64,000 bases of DNA from NCBI RefSeq assembly GCF_000621865.1, contig NZ_JHXE01000013.1, positions 1 through 64,000 of the forward strand, written 5' to 3'. Of this stretch, positions 26,627 through 34,289 are shown in pieces; the stretch's first letter is position 1, and the number at the start of each line of letters is the position of its first letter. Under the pieces are notes generated by a model. The model saw nothing but the letters and a program-made list of their open reading frames with translations. It was not told the origin of the DNA and did no database searches. The stretch is from Pseudobutyrivibrio sp. MD2005. Lineage in GTDB: Bacteria; Bacillota; Clostridia; Lachnospirales; Lachnospiraceae. The translations under genes and the position numbers were made by a program.

Positions 26627-28813
26627 ATGAAGAGTTGGTTCGCAGACCAAATTGAAGAGAGAAGAGAAGCTGATAGGCAAGCATTAGAAGATTCCTTTCA
26701 GAGAATTGCTCATGTTATTTTAGGCAAACATTCAGCTGAAAAAATTAGCGATGAACAAATTGTAACAAAACAAGAGCTGGATCAAATTCTGAAATATTAT
26801 CACTATAAGCCTGTAGAAGTATCTGAAAATATAAGCAGTGGCAAAGAGCACATGGATTACTGCTTGAGACACTATGGCCTGATGCGCAGGTCTGTACAGC
26901 TTGAAGATGGCTGGTACAAGGACGCCTATGGCCCTATGCTTGGATATTTTCAAGATACAGGAAAGCCGATTGCACTTTTGCCTAATGTTTTTAGTGGGTA
27001 CTCATACATAGATGAAACTACTGGTGTGAGAGTTAAAATTACAAAGAAAAGGGCAAAGAATTTTTCGAGAAAAGCAATTTGTTTTTACAAGCCGTTGCCA
27101 CTAAAGGAGCTTGGAATAGGGGATTTGATTTTATTCTTGAAGGATTCTATTACGGCAGGGGATATTTTGCTAATCGCCCTAGCTACTTTTTTAATCAGTT
27201 GTGTTGGATTATTGTTGCCAAAGATTACAGTGGCGGTTACAGGTCCTGTCTTAAGCAGCAAAAATTCAACTGCCCTTATTGGTGCAGCAGTATTTATATT
27301 CTGTATATCATTGTCCACTCAGCTAATTACGGCTGTTAATGGATTGCTGGTTGCCAGGTTGGAAACTAAGACCTCTGTGGCAGTAGAGTCTTCCATGATG
27401 ATGCGAATATTGTCATTGCCGGTCAGTTTTCACAGAAAATACAGTCCGGGTGAGTTAAAAGCACGTTCAATGGCTGTTAATGAGTTGTGCGATTTGGTAG
27501 AAAAGATGTTTATGACTACAGGATTTTCTGCCATAGCATCACTCATCTACATAACACAGATTTTTAGATATGCACCAACTTTGGTAGTGCCTTCTATCAT
27601 CATCATTATTTTTACAGTAGTTTTTTCTTTGATGATAACTATACTACAGGTTGGAATAAGCAAAAAGATACGTGAGGAAGAGGCAAAAGAATCAGGACTA
27701 ACTTATTCAATCATTACAGGAATTCAAAAAATAAAACTTGCGGGAGCAGAAAAACGTATTTTTGCAAAATGGTTAAGTCATTATTCGAAGCTTGCGGAGC
27801 TGGTCTATAATCCTCCAACAATATTAAAAATGAGCAATGTTGTTATTACTGGAACTACATTGTTTTCAACTATTATCCTGTATTATTTAGCGATTATAGG
27901 AAATGTTTCGCAATCTTCATATTTTGGTTTTATTGCGGCTTATGGCACTGTTATGGCTGCATTTACACAGCTTTCAAGTATAGCCCTTTCAGTTGCACAG
28001 ATTAAGCCTATTCTTGAAATGTCAGAGCCATTTTTGAAAACAGTGCCTGAAACATCAGAGAATAAAGAGATTGTGACAGAACTGGCAGGAAATGTTGAGT
28101 TAGCCCATGTATCATTTAGATATGCCGAAAATACACCATATATATTAGATGATTTTTCGTTAAAGATTAAAGCAGGAGACTACGTGGCGATTGTAGGTCG
28201 TACAGGATGTGGTAAATCAACACTGATACGTTTGCTACTGGGATTTGAAACACCGGAAAAGGGTGCAATTTATTACGATGGTCGAGATGTAAGCGAGCTT
28301 GATATGGGCTCTTTGAGAAAAAATATTGGAACAGTTACTCAGGATGGTGGATTGTTCCAAGGCGATATTTATTCTAATATCGTAATTACGAAGCCTGATT
28401 TGTCTATTGAAGATGCATGGGCGGCTGCAGAGACAGCAAAGATAGCCGAGGACATTAGAAATATGCCTATGGGAATGTTTACTATGATTTCCGAAGGCCA
28501 AGGCGGTATATCAGGTGGGCAAAAGCAAAGATTAATGATTGCTAGAGCGGTAGCTCCTAATCCTAAACTGCTTATATTTGATGAAGCAACATCGGCGCTG
28601 GACAATGTTACTCAAAAACAGGTTTCGGAAGCACTTGATGAAATGGGATGCACACGTATTGTGGTTGCTCACAGGCTTTCGACCATAAAAAAATGTGACC
28701 GAATAGTAGTGATGGATGGTGGCCACATTATTGAGGATGGTACATATGACCAGCTAATAGAGCAAAATGGATTTTTTGCAGAGCTTGTATCCAGACAACG
28801 ATTGGATTCATAG
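26627..28813 (+). CDS. NHLM-type ABC transporter permease/ATPase (second subunit)
   Basis: The 728-residue protein has an N-terminal cytoplasmic domain (about 1-170) without C39 catalytic residues, then about six membrane helices (about 178-470) and an ABC ATPase (about 495-728; GRTGCGKST, ISGGQKQR, IFDEATS). It corresponds to the ATP-binding partner found beside the peptidase transporter in NHLM bacteriocin-type loci, and the two probably form a heterodimer. Its N-terminal domain may help hold substrate. It follows the peptidase transporter by 7 bases and ends 71 bases before the second peptide gene. Confidence 0.9.
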   Translation: MKSWFADQIEERREADRQALEDSFQRIAHVILGKHSAEKISDEQIVTKQELDQILKYYHYKPVEVSENISSGKEHMDYCLRHYGLMRRSVQLEDGWYKDAYGPMLGYFQDTGKPIALLPNVFSGYSYIDETTGVRVKITKKRAKNFSRKAICFYKPLPLKELGIGDLILFLKDSITAGDILLIALATFLISCVGLLLPKITVAVTGPVLSSKNSTALIGAAVFIFCISLSTQLITAVNGLLVARLETKTSVAVESSMMMRILSLPVSFHRKYSPGELKARSMAVNELCDLVEKMFMTTGFSAIASLIYITQIFRYAPTLVVPSIIIIIFTVVFSLMITILQVGISKKIREEEAKESGLTYSIITGIQKIKLAGAEKRIFAKWLSHYSKLAELVYNPPTILKMSNVVITGTTLFSTIILYYLAIIGNVSQSSYFGFIAAYGTVMAAFTQLSSIALSVAQIKPILEMSEPFLKTVPETSENKEIVTELAGNVELAHVSFRYAENTPYILDDFSLKIKAGDYVAIVGRTGCGKSTLIRLLLGFETPEKGAIYYDGRDVSELDMGSLRKNIGTVTQDGGLFQGDIYSNIVITKPDLSIEDAWAAAETAKIAEDIRNMPMGMFTMISEGQGGISGGQKQRLMIARAVAPNPKLLIFDEATSALDNVTQKQVSEALDEMGCTRIVVAHRLSTIKKCDRIVVMDGGHIIEDGTYDQLIEQNGFFAELVSRQRLDS

Positions 28814-28817
28814 TTTG

Positions 28818-28856
28818 TATGACAGTTTTATGACAAAAGGAATGATAGGATATAGC
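28818..28856 (+). promoter_or_regulatory. Site D: 11-bp direct repeat operator before the second peptide gene
   Basis: TATGAC at 28818 and 28829 has the 11-bp period and differs from the other sites by A for G. The -10 is uncertain (TAGGAT at 28846 or TATAGC at 28851). It lies in the 71 bases before the second double-glycine peptide and most resembles site C, which precedes the first. Confidence 0.55.
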
Positions 28857-28884
28857 TACAGAAGCAGTTAGAGGAGGAGTTAAA

Positions 28885-29073
28885 ATGACTGAATTAAAGG
28901 AATTAAATATTGATGAATTAGAATTTGCAACAGGTGGAACAGGCGGCATTGGTGAAAAAGAGGTAACAGTGAATCATTATTGCACAAATTGCAAAAAGAC
29001 TACTAAATTTATTGTATTCACTGGAACAAGAGGAAGATGCAAAGAATGCGGCCTCAGAGAGGATAATCTGTAA
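28885..29073 (+). CDS. Double-glycine leader peptide with CxxC...CxxC core (secreted peptide precursor)
   Basis: The 62-residue precursor begins MTELKELNIDELEFATGG, another double-glycine leader. Its core has CTNC and, 16 residues later, CKEC, a compact four-cysteine layout like a zinc ribbon. A ribosome site (GAGGAGG) precedes the ATG. It shares the leader type and the paired-cysteine theme with the peptide at 23742, and the two flank the exporter genes, so both are probably processed by the C39 transporter. An RsbW-like ATPase follows 44 bases downstream and may be co-transcribed. A two-peptide bacteriocin or a two-signal system are both possible. Confidence 0.78.
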   Translation: MTELKELNIDELEFATGGTGGIGEKEVTVNHYCTNCKKTTKFIVFTGTRGRCKECGLREDNL

Positions 29074-29117
29074 AAAAATCGTAACTGTATTCTGTAGAAG
29101 AGATAAGGAGATATTAA

Positions 29118-29555
29118 ATGAAAAAGACGTTCGAATGTGAAGCAACACTTGAAAATCTAGACAAAGCTACAGCATTCGTTGAGGGGGAGCTTGAAGAGTT
29201 GGGCTGTGGTATGAAACAGATGATGCAGCTTACAGTAGCTCTAGAAGAGATATTTGTGAATATTGCTCATTATGCTTATGCAAAGACTGATGCTAATGGA
29301 AAACAGATACCCGATACAGGCAGTGGCCCTATGACCTTATCACTGGAAACAGATCAGGAAAATGTATATATGACATTTGAGGACGAAGGTGTATATTACA
29401 ATCCGCTTGAGAAGGAAGACCCAGATGTGAGCTTATCAGTTGAAGAACGCGAAATCGGCGGGGTGGGGATTTTTATGGTTAAAAAGAGCATGGATGATGT
29501 CATATATAAGCGAGAAGGAGAAAAAAATATTCTTACTTTAGTGAAAAAACTGTGA
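29118..29555 (+). CDS. RsbW/SpoIIAB-like ATP-binding regulatory protein
   Basis: The 145-residue protein is a stand-alone GHKL ATPase of the anti-sigma family. It has the N box VALEEIFVNIAHYAY (about residues 41-55), a G1-like FEDEGVYYNP and the G2 region EIGGVGIFMVKKSMD. Such proteins are Ser/Thr kinases that phosphorylate a STAS partner and usually hold a sigma factor. A STAS protein (30842) and an RsbU-like phosphatase (41136) are in the window, but no sigma factor is. A ribosome site (AAGGAGAT) precedes the ATG. Its last codons overlap operator site F for the next transcription unit. Confidence 0.88.
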   Translation: MKKTFECEATLENLDKATAFVEGELEELGCGMKQMMQLTVALEEIFVNIAHYAYAKTDANGKQIPDTGSGPMTLSLETDQENVYMTFEDEGVYYNPLEKEDPDVSLSVEEREIGGVGIFMVKKSMDDVIYKREGEKNILTLVKKL

Positions 29556-29590
29556 ATACTATAATAATTATCTGAAAAAAAGGATATACT
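29540..29590 (+). promoter_or_regulatory. Site F: 11-bp direct repeat operator overlapping the end of the ATPase gene
   Basis: AGTGA at 29540-29544 and TGTGA at 29551-29555 (11-bp period) include the TGA stop of the upstream gene. TATACT follows at 29585-29590, 29 bases after the second repeat. It would drive the gene starting at 29625. Confidence 0.62.
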
Positions 29591-29624
29591 ATAAATAGAC
29601 AAAATAATGGGAAAGGGGAGTACG

Positions 29625-30839
29625 ATGCAGTCAGAACATATTAGAATCACGAATTTGCAGAGTCAGTTTGATCGAGTCGAAGATGTGCTTGCTGATTACC
29701 TTTTTAGAGTTGGCCTAACGGGGAAGAATGAGACTAGATTTACATTGCTAACTGAAGAGGCACTACGATTGGCAAAATCTATTTCCAATGATGATAATTC
29801 AATCGAACTTTGGTTAGAGGGAAATGCTAGAGTTTCGCATATCTGTTTGATGCTTAAGACACAAATTGATGCAAATAAACAAGAGGAATTTCTTTCCGTA
29901 TCATCGTCTGGCGAAAATAGTGCAGACAAAACATTCTTTGAGGAGCTTAGAGCTTATTTTATTAAGCCAAAGAAACCAACATGGTCATTGGCTGAATATG
30001 AAGCAGAGCTAATGAGAAAGAGAGCCCAGGATAAGTATTCCGAGGAAGCATGGGGTAATCTTGAACGTTCCGTTTTGGCAAATCTTGCAGATGATATTGC
30101 TGTTGGTGTTAAGGATAATCATGTTTTAATGATTATCACAAAAGATTTTACCAACTCAATCGTTCAGATATCATCCAAGAAGCCTGTTAAGATTTCATCT
30201 CAGATATTCTTATCATCAGATGAGGAATCACTGGCAACTGCCTACAGCAAGGTGGATAGCGTAGTAGCGGAGTTAAGCCTTAAGGGCAAGGATTCTTTAC
30301 GAATGAAGCTACTATTGGAAGAAACCATTGGTATGGTAGAAGAAATGGTTGGCGATTTCACAGCGATGATTTGGGTAGAAAAATACGCAAGTCAATGTGC
30401 AGTCAAGTTTGTTGGTACCACGAAAATGGATGCTGACAAGAAATATGAAATGCTTTCATTATCTTCAAGTGGACAGAATGCATTAGTACATGGATTCATG
30501 GGCAAGCTAAAAGATATTATTGAAACTGGTATGCTGAATTATGAGAGTGTAATGAAGCTTAATCAGGAATACAATGGCATTACTGTTAACTATGCAGGAA
30601 TTGGTGCTTACCATGATGTTTCAGTGGCTACTAACCCAACTGCGATGTCAGGCTTTATGTGGTCTATGATTGACTACCGTCAAGCATTGGGCGAGGAGCG
30701 AAAAGAAAATGAAGCAATGCAGGCTGCTTGGGATGAGCTTGAGAAATCTATTGTTGCAAGTATTGCGGATGATGTAATTGTAGGAATAAAGAGCAATAAA
30801 GTACAGATGACAATGATTTACAAAATGAAGGAGGATTAA
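29625..30839 (+). CDS. Protein with two degenerate RsbW-like (GHKL-fold-like) repeats
   Basis: From the ATG at 29625 (7 bases after AAAGGGGAG; a longer start at 29607 has no ribosome site) the product is 404 residues with no membrane segment. It is built of two similar halves: LEEALRLAKSI-type and LLEETIGMVEEM-type helices recall the N box of RsbW. Each half ends in a matching block, WGNLERSVLANLADDIAVG and WDELEKSIVASIADDVIVG. The catalytic Asn and the glycine-rich ATP lid are not evident, so ATP binding is doubtful. It lies between an RsbW-like ATPase and the STAS protein, 2 bases before the latter. I do not know a named family for this double form. Confidence 0.7.
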   Translation: MQSEHIRITNLQSQFDRVEDVLADYLFRVGLTGKNETRFTLLTEEALRLAKSISNDDNSIELWLEGNARVSHICLMLKTQIDANKQEEFLSVSSSGENSADKTFFEELRAYFIKPKKPTWSLAEYEAELMRKRAQDKYSEEAWGNLERSVLANLADDIAVGVKDNHVLMIITKDFTNSIVQISSKKPVKISSQIFLSSDEESLATAYSKVDSVVAELSLKGKDSLRMKLLLEETIGMVEEMVGDFTAMIWVEKYASQCAVKFVGTTKMDADKKYEMLSLSSSGQNALVHGFMGKLKDIIETGMLNYESVMKLNQEYNGITVNYAGIGAYHDVSVATNPTAMSGFMWSMIDYRQALGEERKENEAMQAAWDELEKSIVASIADDVIVGIKSNKVQMTMIYKMKED

Positions 30840-30841
30840 CT

Positions 30842-31141
30842 ATGTTAAACATCGATCAGAAGAAAGACGGAGCAAATCTTGTTATTGGATTAGAAGGTAG
30901 ATTAGATACTTCTACAGCACCTCAGCTTGAAACAGCAGTTAATGATGCTATCGCTGGTGTTACAGACTTAAAGTTTGATTTTACAAAGCTTGAGTATATT
31001 TCCAGTGCTGGCCTTAGAGTTCTTCTTTCTACACAGAAGATTATGAATAAACAGGGCAAGATGGTAATCAATAACGTATCTGAAGAAGTAATGGAAATCT
31101 TTGATGTAACAGGATTCTCTGATATTCTTACAATCGAATAA
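30842..31141 (+). CDS. STAS domain anti-sigma factor antagonist
   Basis: The 99-residue protein is a single STAS domain of the SpoIIAA/RsbV type: GLEGRLDTSTAPQLE near residues 17-31 and FTKLEYISSAGLRVLL near 48-63, with the phospho-acceptor Ser in ISSAGLR. In partner switching it is phosphorylated by an RsbW-like kinase and dephosphorylated by a PP2C phosphatase. Candidates for both are encoded at 29118 and 41136. It starts 2 bases after the double-repeat protein, with which it is surely co-translated, and ends in front of a two-way hairpin terminator. Confidence 0.92.
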   Translation: MLNIDQKKDGANLVIGLEGRLDTSTAPQLETAVNDAIAGVTDLKFDFTKLEYISSAGLRVLLSTQKIMNKQGKMVINNVSEEVMEIFDVTGFSDILTIE

Positions 31142-31155
31142 GACTTAATAAAAAT

Positions 31156-31181
31156 GAGCCAGCTCCTATGAGCTGGCTCTT
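31156..31181. terminator. Bidirectional hairpin terminator between convergent genes
   Basis: A perfect 10-bp stem (GAGCCAGCTC with GAGCTGGCTC), loop CTAT. It is followed by a good T-run on the minus strand side and a weaker one on the plus side, between the STAS gene and the convergent transporter gene. Confidence 0.85.
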
Positions 31182-31191
31182 ATAGTTTCTA

Positions 31192-32550
31192 TTAAACAAG
31201 TCCTTGAATAATGATAATGAGAATAAGGACAGGAAGAACATATAGTAAATATGGCTTAATTTTAGGCGATATCTTAAGCCCGTTACCTTTATTTGCTTCC
31301 TTGAGATAGTTGTCAAATCCCCAACCAGATTTAAGCACACAGAATAGTAAGAATATAAGTGCGCCTGTTGGAAGAAGCAGATTGCTGACAATAAAATCTT
31401 CTGAGTCAAGAACGTCTCTTCCACCGATAATGTGTAAATCACTCCAGATGTTGTATCCAAGTATGCAAGGCACGCATGCAACTAGAATAAATACAAGATT
31501 GAAAGTGATTGATTTCTTTCTAGACATACCATGATTATCCATAAGGTATGCAACAAGATTTTCAAATACAGCAGTGATAGTTGAAAAGCTTGCAAATGTC
31601 ATAAATACAAAGAATAATGTACCCCAAATACGTGAACCGTGCATGTTTAAAAAGATCTGAGGTAGGGTAATAAATATAAGTGATGGACCCTGATCTGGCA
31701 TTACTCCAAATGAGAAACATGCAGGGAAAATAATGAGTCCTGCAAGTAATGCAACAAATGTATCAAGTATACATACTCTGATGGATTCGCCTGCAAGTGA
31801 GTTGTCATCATTCATGTAACTACCAAAGATTTCAAGTGAACCAATACCTAAGCTAAGTGTAAAGAATGCCTGATTCATAGCTGACATAATTACTTTGCCA
31901 AGACCGATTTCTTTAGCCTTCTTTAAATTAGGATATAGATAGAATTTGAGTCCCTGGCCAGCACCAGAAAGAGTAAATGAATGTACAGCAAGTACTACAA
32001 TAAGAAGTAATAAACCTGTCATCATAAACTTGTTTACGCGCTCTAGCCCCTTTTCAACGCCAAATGAGAGAACAACAAATCCGACAATAATTGTTATAAA
32101 AGTAAATACAACCATTTCTGAAGGGTTGGCAAGCATATCTGTAAATACCTGACCAACTTCATCTGTGCTTACGTTGTCAAAACGGCCTGAGAGGAACTTC
32201 CAGCAGTAGTTGAGAATCCATCCAGAAACAACGGTGTAATACATCATTAAAAGGTAGCAGCCCATCATGCAGAAATATCCGTGTAGATGCCATTTATGGC
32301 CAGGCTTTTCTAATAATTTGTAGCCCTCAAGGACACTTTGTTTACTTGCTCTACCAACAGCGAATTCCATGGTCATTACCGGTATACCCATGATAATTAA
32401 GAAAAGGAGATAGAACAGTACAAATACTGCACCTCCGTTGGCACCGCAAACATATGGGAATTTCCATACATTTCCGATTCCGATAGCGCAGCCAGCGCTT
32501 ACCATAATGAAGCCTAGACGGCTTGTAAATGCGTCTCGTTTTGAATTCAT
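31192..32550 (-). CDS. Sodium-dependent neurotransmitter-symporter family (NSS) transporter
   Basis: The 452-residue protein has about 11-12 membrane helices and the NSS signature near its N-terminus: FTSRLGFIMVSAGCAIGIGN, then VWKFPYVCGANGG. Bacterial members such as LeuT, TnaT and MhsT carry amino acids together with sodium ions. The specific substrate cannot be told. It is the only minus-strand gene inside the regulon region, shares no operon with its neighbours and ends at the two-way terminator. Its upstream region is shared with the divergent PRPP synthetase gene. Confidence 0.92.
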   Translation of the reverse strand: MNSKRDAFTSRLGFIMVSAGCAIGIGNVWKFPYVCGANGGAVFVLFYLLFLIIMGIPVMTMEFAVGRASKQSVLEGYKLLEKPGHKWHLHGYFCMMGCYLLMMYYTVVSGWILNYCWKFLSGRFDNVSTDEVGQVFTDMLANPSEMVVFTFITIIVGFVVLSFGVEKGLERVNKFMMTGLLLLIVVLAVHSFTLSGAGQGLKFYLYPNLKKAKEIGLGKVIMSAMNQAFFTLSLGIGSLEIFGSYMNDDNSLAGESIRVCILDTFVALLAGLIIFPACFSFGVMPDQGPSLIFITLPQIFLNMHGSRIWGTLFFVFMTFASFSTITAVFENLVAYLMDNHGMSRKKSITFNLVFILVACVPCILGYNIWSDLHIIGGRDVLDSEDFIVSNLLLPTGALIFLLFCVLKSGWGFDNYLKEANKGNGLKISPKIKPYLLYVLPVLILIIIIQGLV

Positions 32551-32636
32551 ATATTTGATATTCTCCTTCTAATCAATTTAAGTCAGACCAATACAGTATA
32601 TCATAAACAGAAAATTAAAGCTTCATAAAATTTAAA

Positions 32637-32683
32637 TGTGAAACCTTTGTGAAATGCGGGGTTTTATGAGACAAATCTATAGA
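32637..32683 (+). promoter_or_regulatory. Site G: 11-bp direct repeat operator before the PRPP synthetase gene
   Basis: TGTGA at 32637-32641 and 32648-32652 has the 11-bp period. A possible -10, TATAGA, lies at 32678-32683, 25 bases later. The site is in the divergent region between the NSS transporter and the PRPP synthetase and points toward the latter. Confidence 0.58.
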
Positions 32684-32743
32684 AACGTTGATAGAATGAA
32701 TCTATAAGGGGAGTTGTAAGTCTAGACAGATTGGAGGGCATTT

Positions 32744-33838
32744 ATGGAAGATAAGCTGGGAATTATTTCATTAGAATCGTTTGAGAAACAAACAGAAAAA
32801 ATAAATGAAATCCTATGTAAATGGCGCGGCGCCGACAATTACATTATACCAATCAAGTGCCCAAGATTTACCAGTGGAGAGGCCAAAGCTGTAATCGAAA
32901 AATCTGTTAGAGATAAGGACTTATACATTTTAGTAGATGTATGCAACAATTCTATAAAGTATAAAATGGACGGAGAGTACAACAGGATGTCCCCGGATGA
33001 CCATTATCAGGATCTGAAAAGAGTTATCATGGCCTGCAATGGTAAGGCTAGCAAAATAACCGTTATAATGCCATTTTTATACGAAGGTAGACAACATCGC
33101 AAAACTACTAGAGAATCTTTGGACTGCGCCATGATGCTAAAGGAAATGGAATTCTTAGGGGTCGATGATATAGTCACATTTGATGCTCATGATTCCAGAA
33201 TGCAAAATGTTCTTCCTTTAAGCGGAATTGAAAATATTTCTCCAGCGCTCCAGTTTACACAGGCATTCCTGGCAGAATATGAGGATATTAAGTTGGATGC
33301 CGAACATCTCATGCTGATTGCTCCTGATGAAGGTGCTACTGAAAGAACAATTTTTTATGCATCATTATTTGGCGTTAATTTAGGTATGTTTTATAAGCGA
33401 AGAGATTACGCAAACATCATTGATGGAGTAAATCCTATAGTGGCTCATGATTTTTGCGGAAGTAACCTTAATGGAATGGATGCAATTGTTGTGGATGATA
33501 TGATTGCTTCAGGTGGAAGCATAATTGACGTTTGCAAGCAGATAAAAGAGCGTGGGGCAAATAGAGTATTCATCTTTTCAACATTTGGTTTATTTACGGC
33601 TGGATTTGAAAAACTGGACAAGGCTTATGCTGATGGGCTGTTTGATAGGATTCTTACAACCAATTTGGTTTACCAAAAGCCGGAACTTTTGGAAAAAGAA
33701 TACTATCTGACCGTAAATATGAATCGCTATATTGCAGCAATCATAGATACATTGAATAAAAAGCAATCAATGCTTGAACTTAGTAAGCCTGAGAAGAAAA
33801 TCAGGCAAGCTGTAATGAATTATAAAGGGGAGTTCTAA
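32744..33838 (+). CDS. prs: Ribose-phosphate pyrophosphokinase (PRPP synthetase)
   Basis: The 364-residue protein has the PRPP synthetase layout. A catalytic flexible loop contains EGRQHRKTTRESLD, a substrate loop contains DAHDSRM, and the PRPP-binding motif is IVVDDMIASGGS (near residues 248-259). The enzyme makes 5-phosphoribosyl diphosphate from ribose 5-phosphate and ATP for nucleotide, His and Trp synthesis. It is longer than the usual 310-320 residues, as in some Clostridia, and may not be the main copy of the genome. It heads a unit with an unknown protein and a wall hydrolase and is preceded by operator site G, an unusual setting for a housekeeping enzyme. Confidence 0.88.
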   Translation: MEDKLGIISLESFEKQTEKINEILCKWRGADNYIIPIKCPRFTSGEAKAVIEKSVRDKDLYILVDVCNNSIKYKMDGEYNRMSPDDHYQDLKRVIMACNGKASKITVIMPFLYEGRQHRKTTRESLDCAMMLKEMEFLGVDDIVTFDAHDSRMQNVLPLSGIENISPALQFTQAFLAEYEDIKLDAEHLMLIAPDEGATERTIFYASLFGVNLGMFYKRRDYANIIDGVNPIVAHDFCGSNLNGMDAIVVDDMIASGGSIIDVCKQIKERGANRVFIFSTFGLFTAGFEKLDKAYADGLFDRILTTNLVYQKPELLEKEYYLTVNMNRYIAAIIDTLNKKQSMLELSKPEKKIRQAVMNYKGEF

Positions 33839-33842
33839 GCTT

Positions 33843-34259
33843 ATGGCAATAAAGTTTAAATACTGTAGAATCCAAGGAAAAGAGCTGGCCAGAAACACCA
33901 TGACAGGTAAAGGAATATTTAGCATGTTTAATCAAATGCTAACTGATGATGTGATGGACGAGGAGGACACTGAGTTATTCAAAGAAATAGATGCATGGTT
34001 TGCAGATGAGCTTCCATGGCCACCACAATGTCAAAGGCAGGAAAAAGTTATTTGTTATTTCAAAACAGAGAATAGCGATATGATGATGAAGATGATTAAT
34101 CCGCTCCTGTGGCTGCTTGAAAGATACAATCATCCGTATTACGTGGTATACACCAATTTTCCTGGAGAGATTGTATACGAGGATGATTATCAAATTGTTG
34201 TGAAGGTGGATGAAAACATCGTAATTGAAGATATACAAGCTAGCTGGTCACCAGAATAG
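33843..34259 (+). CDS. Hypothetical protein, 138 residues
   Basis: I do not recognise this family. The product is soluble and acidic, with no signal peptide or membrane helix. It contains a hydrophobic central segment (MINPLLWLLERYNHPYYVVY) and an Ile-Val-rich C-terminus. It lies 4 bases after the PRPP synthetase and 30 before the wall hydrolase, so it is part of that operon. A good start (ATG) follows GGGGAG at the end of the upstream gene. A partner or regulator of the PRPP synthetase is possible but unsupported. Confidence 0.7.
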   Translation: MAIKFKYCRIQGKELARNTMTGKGIFSMFNQMLTDDVMDEEDTELFKEIDAWFADELPWPPQCQRQEKVICYFKTENSDMMMKMINPLLWLLERYNHPYYVVYTNFPGEIVYEDDYQIVVKVDENIVIEDIQASWSPE

Positions 34260-34289
34260 AGGATTGAGTTAAAAAAGTAGGAGGGGTAT

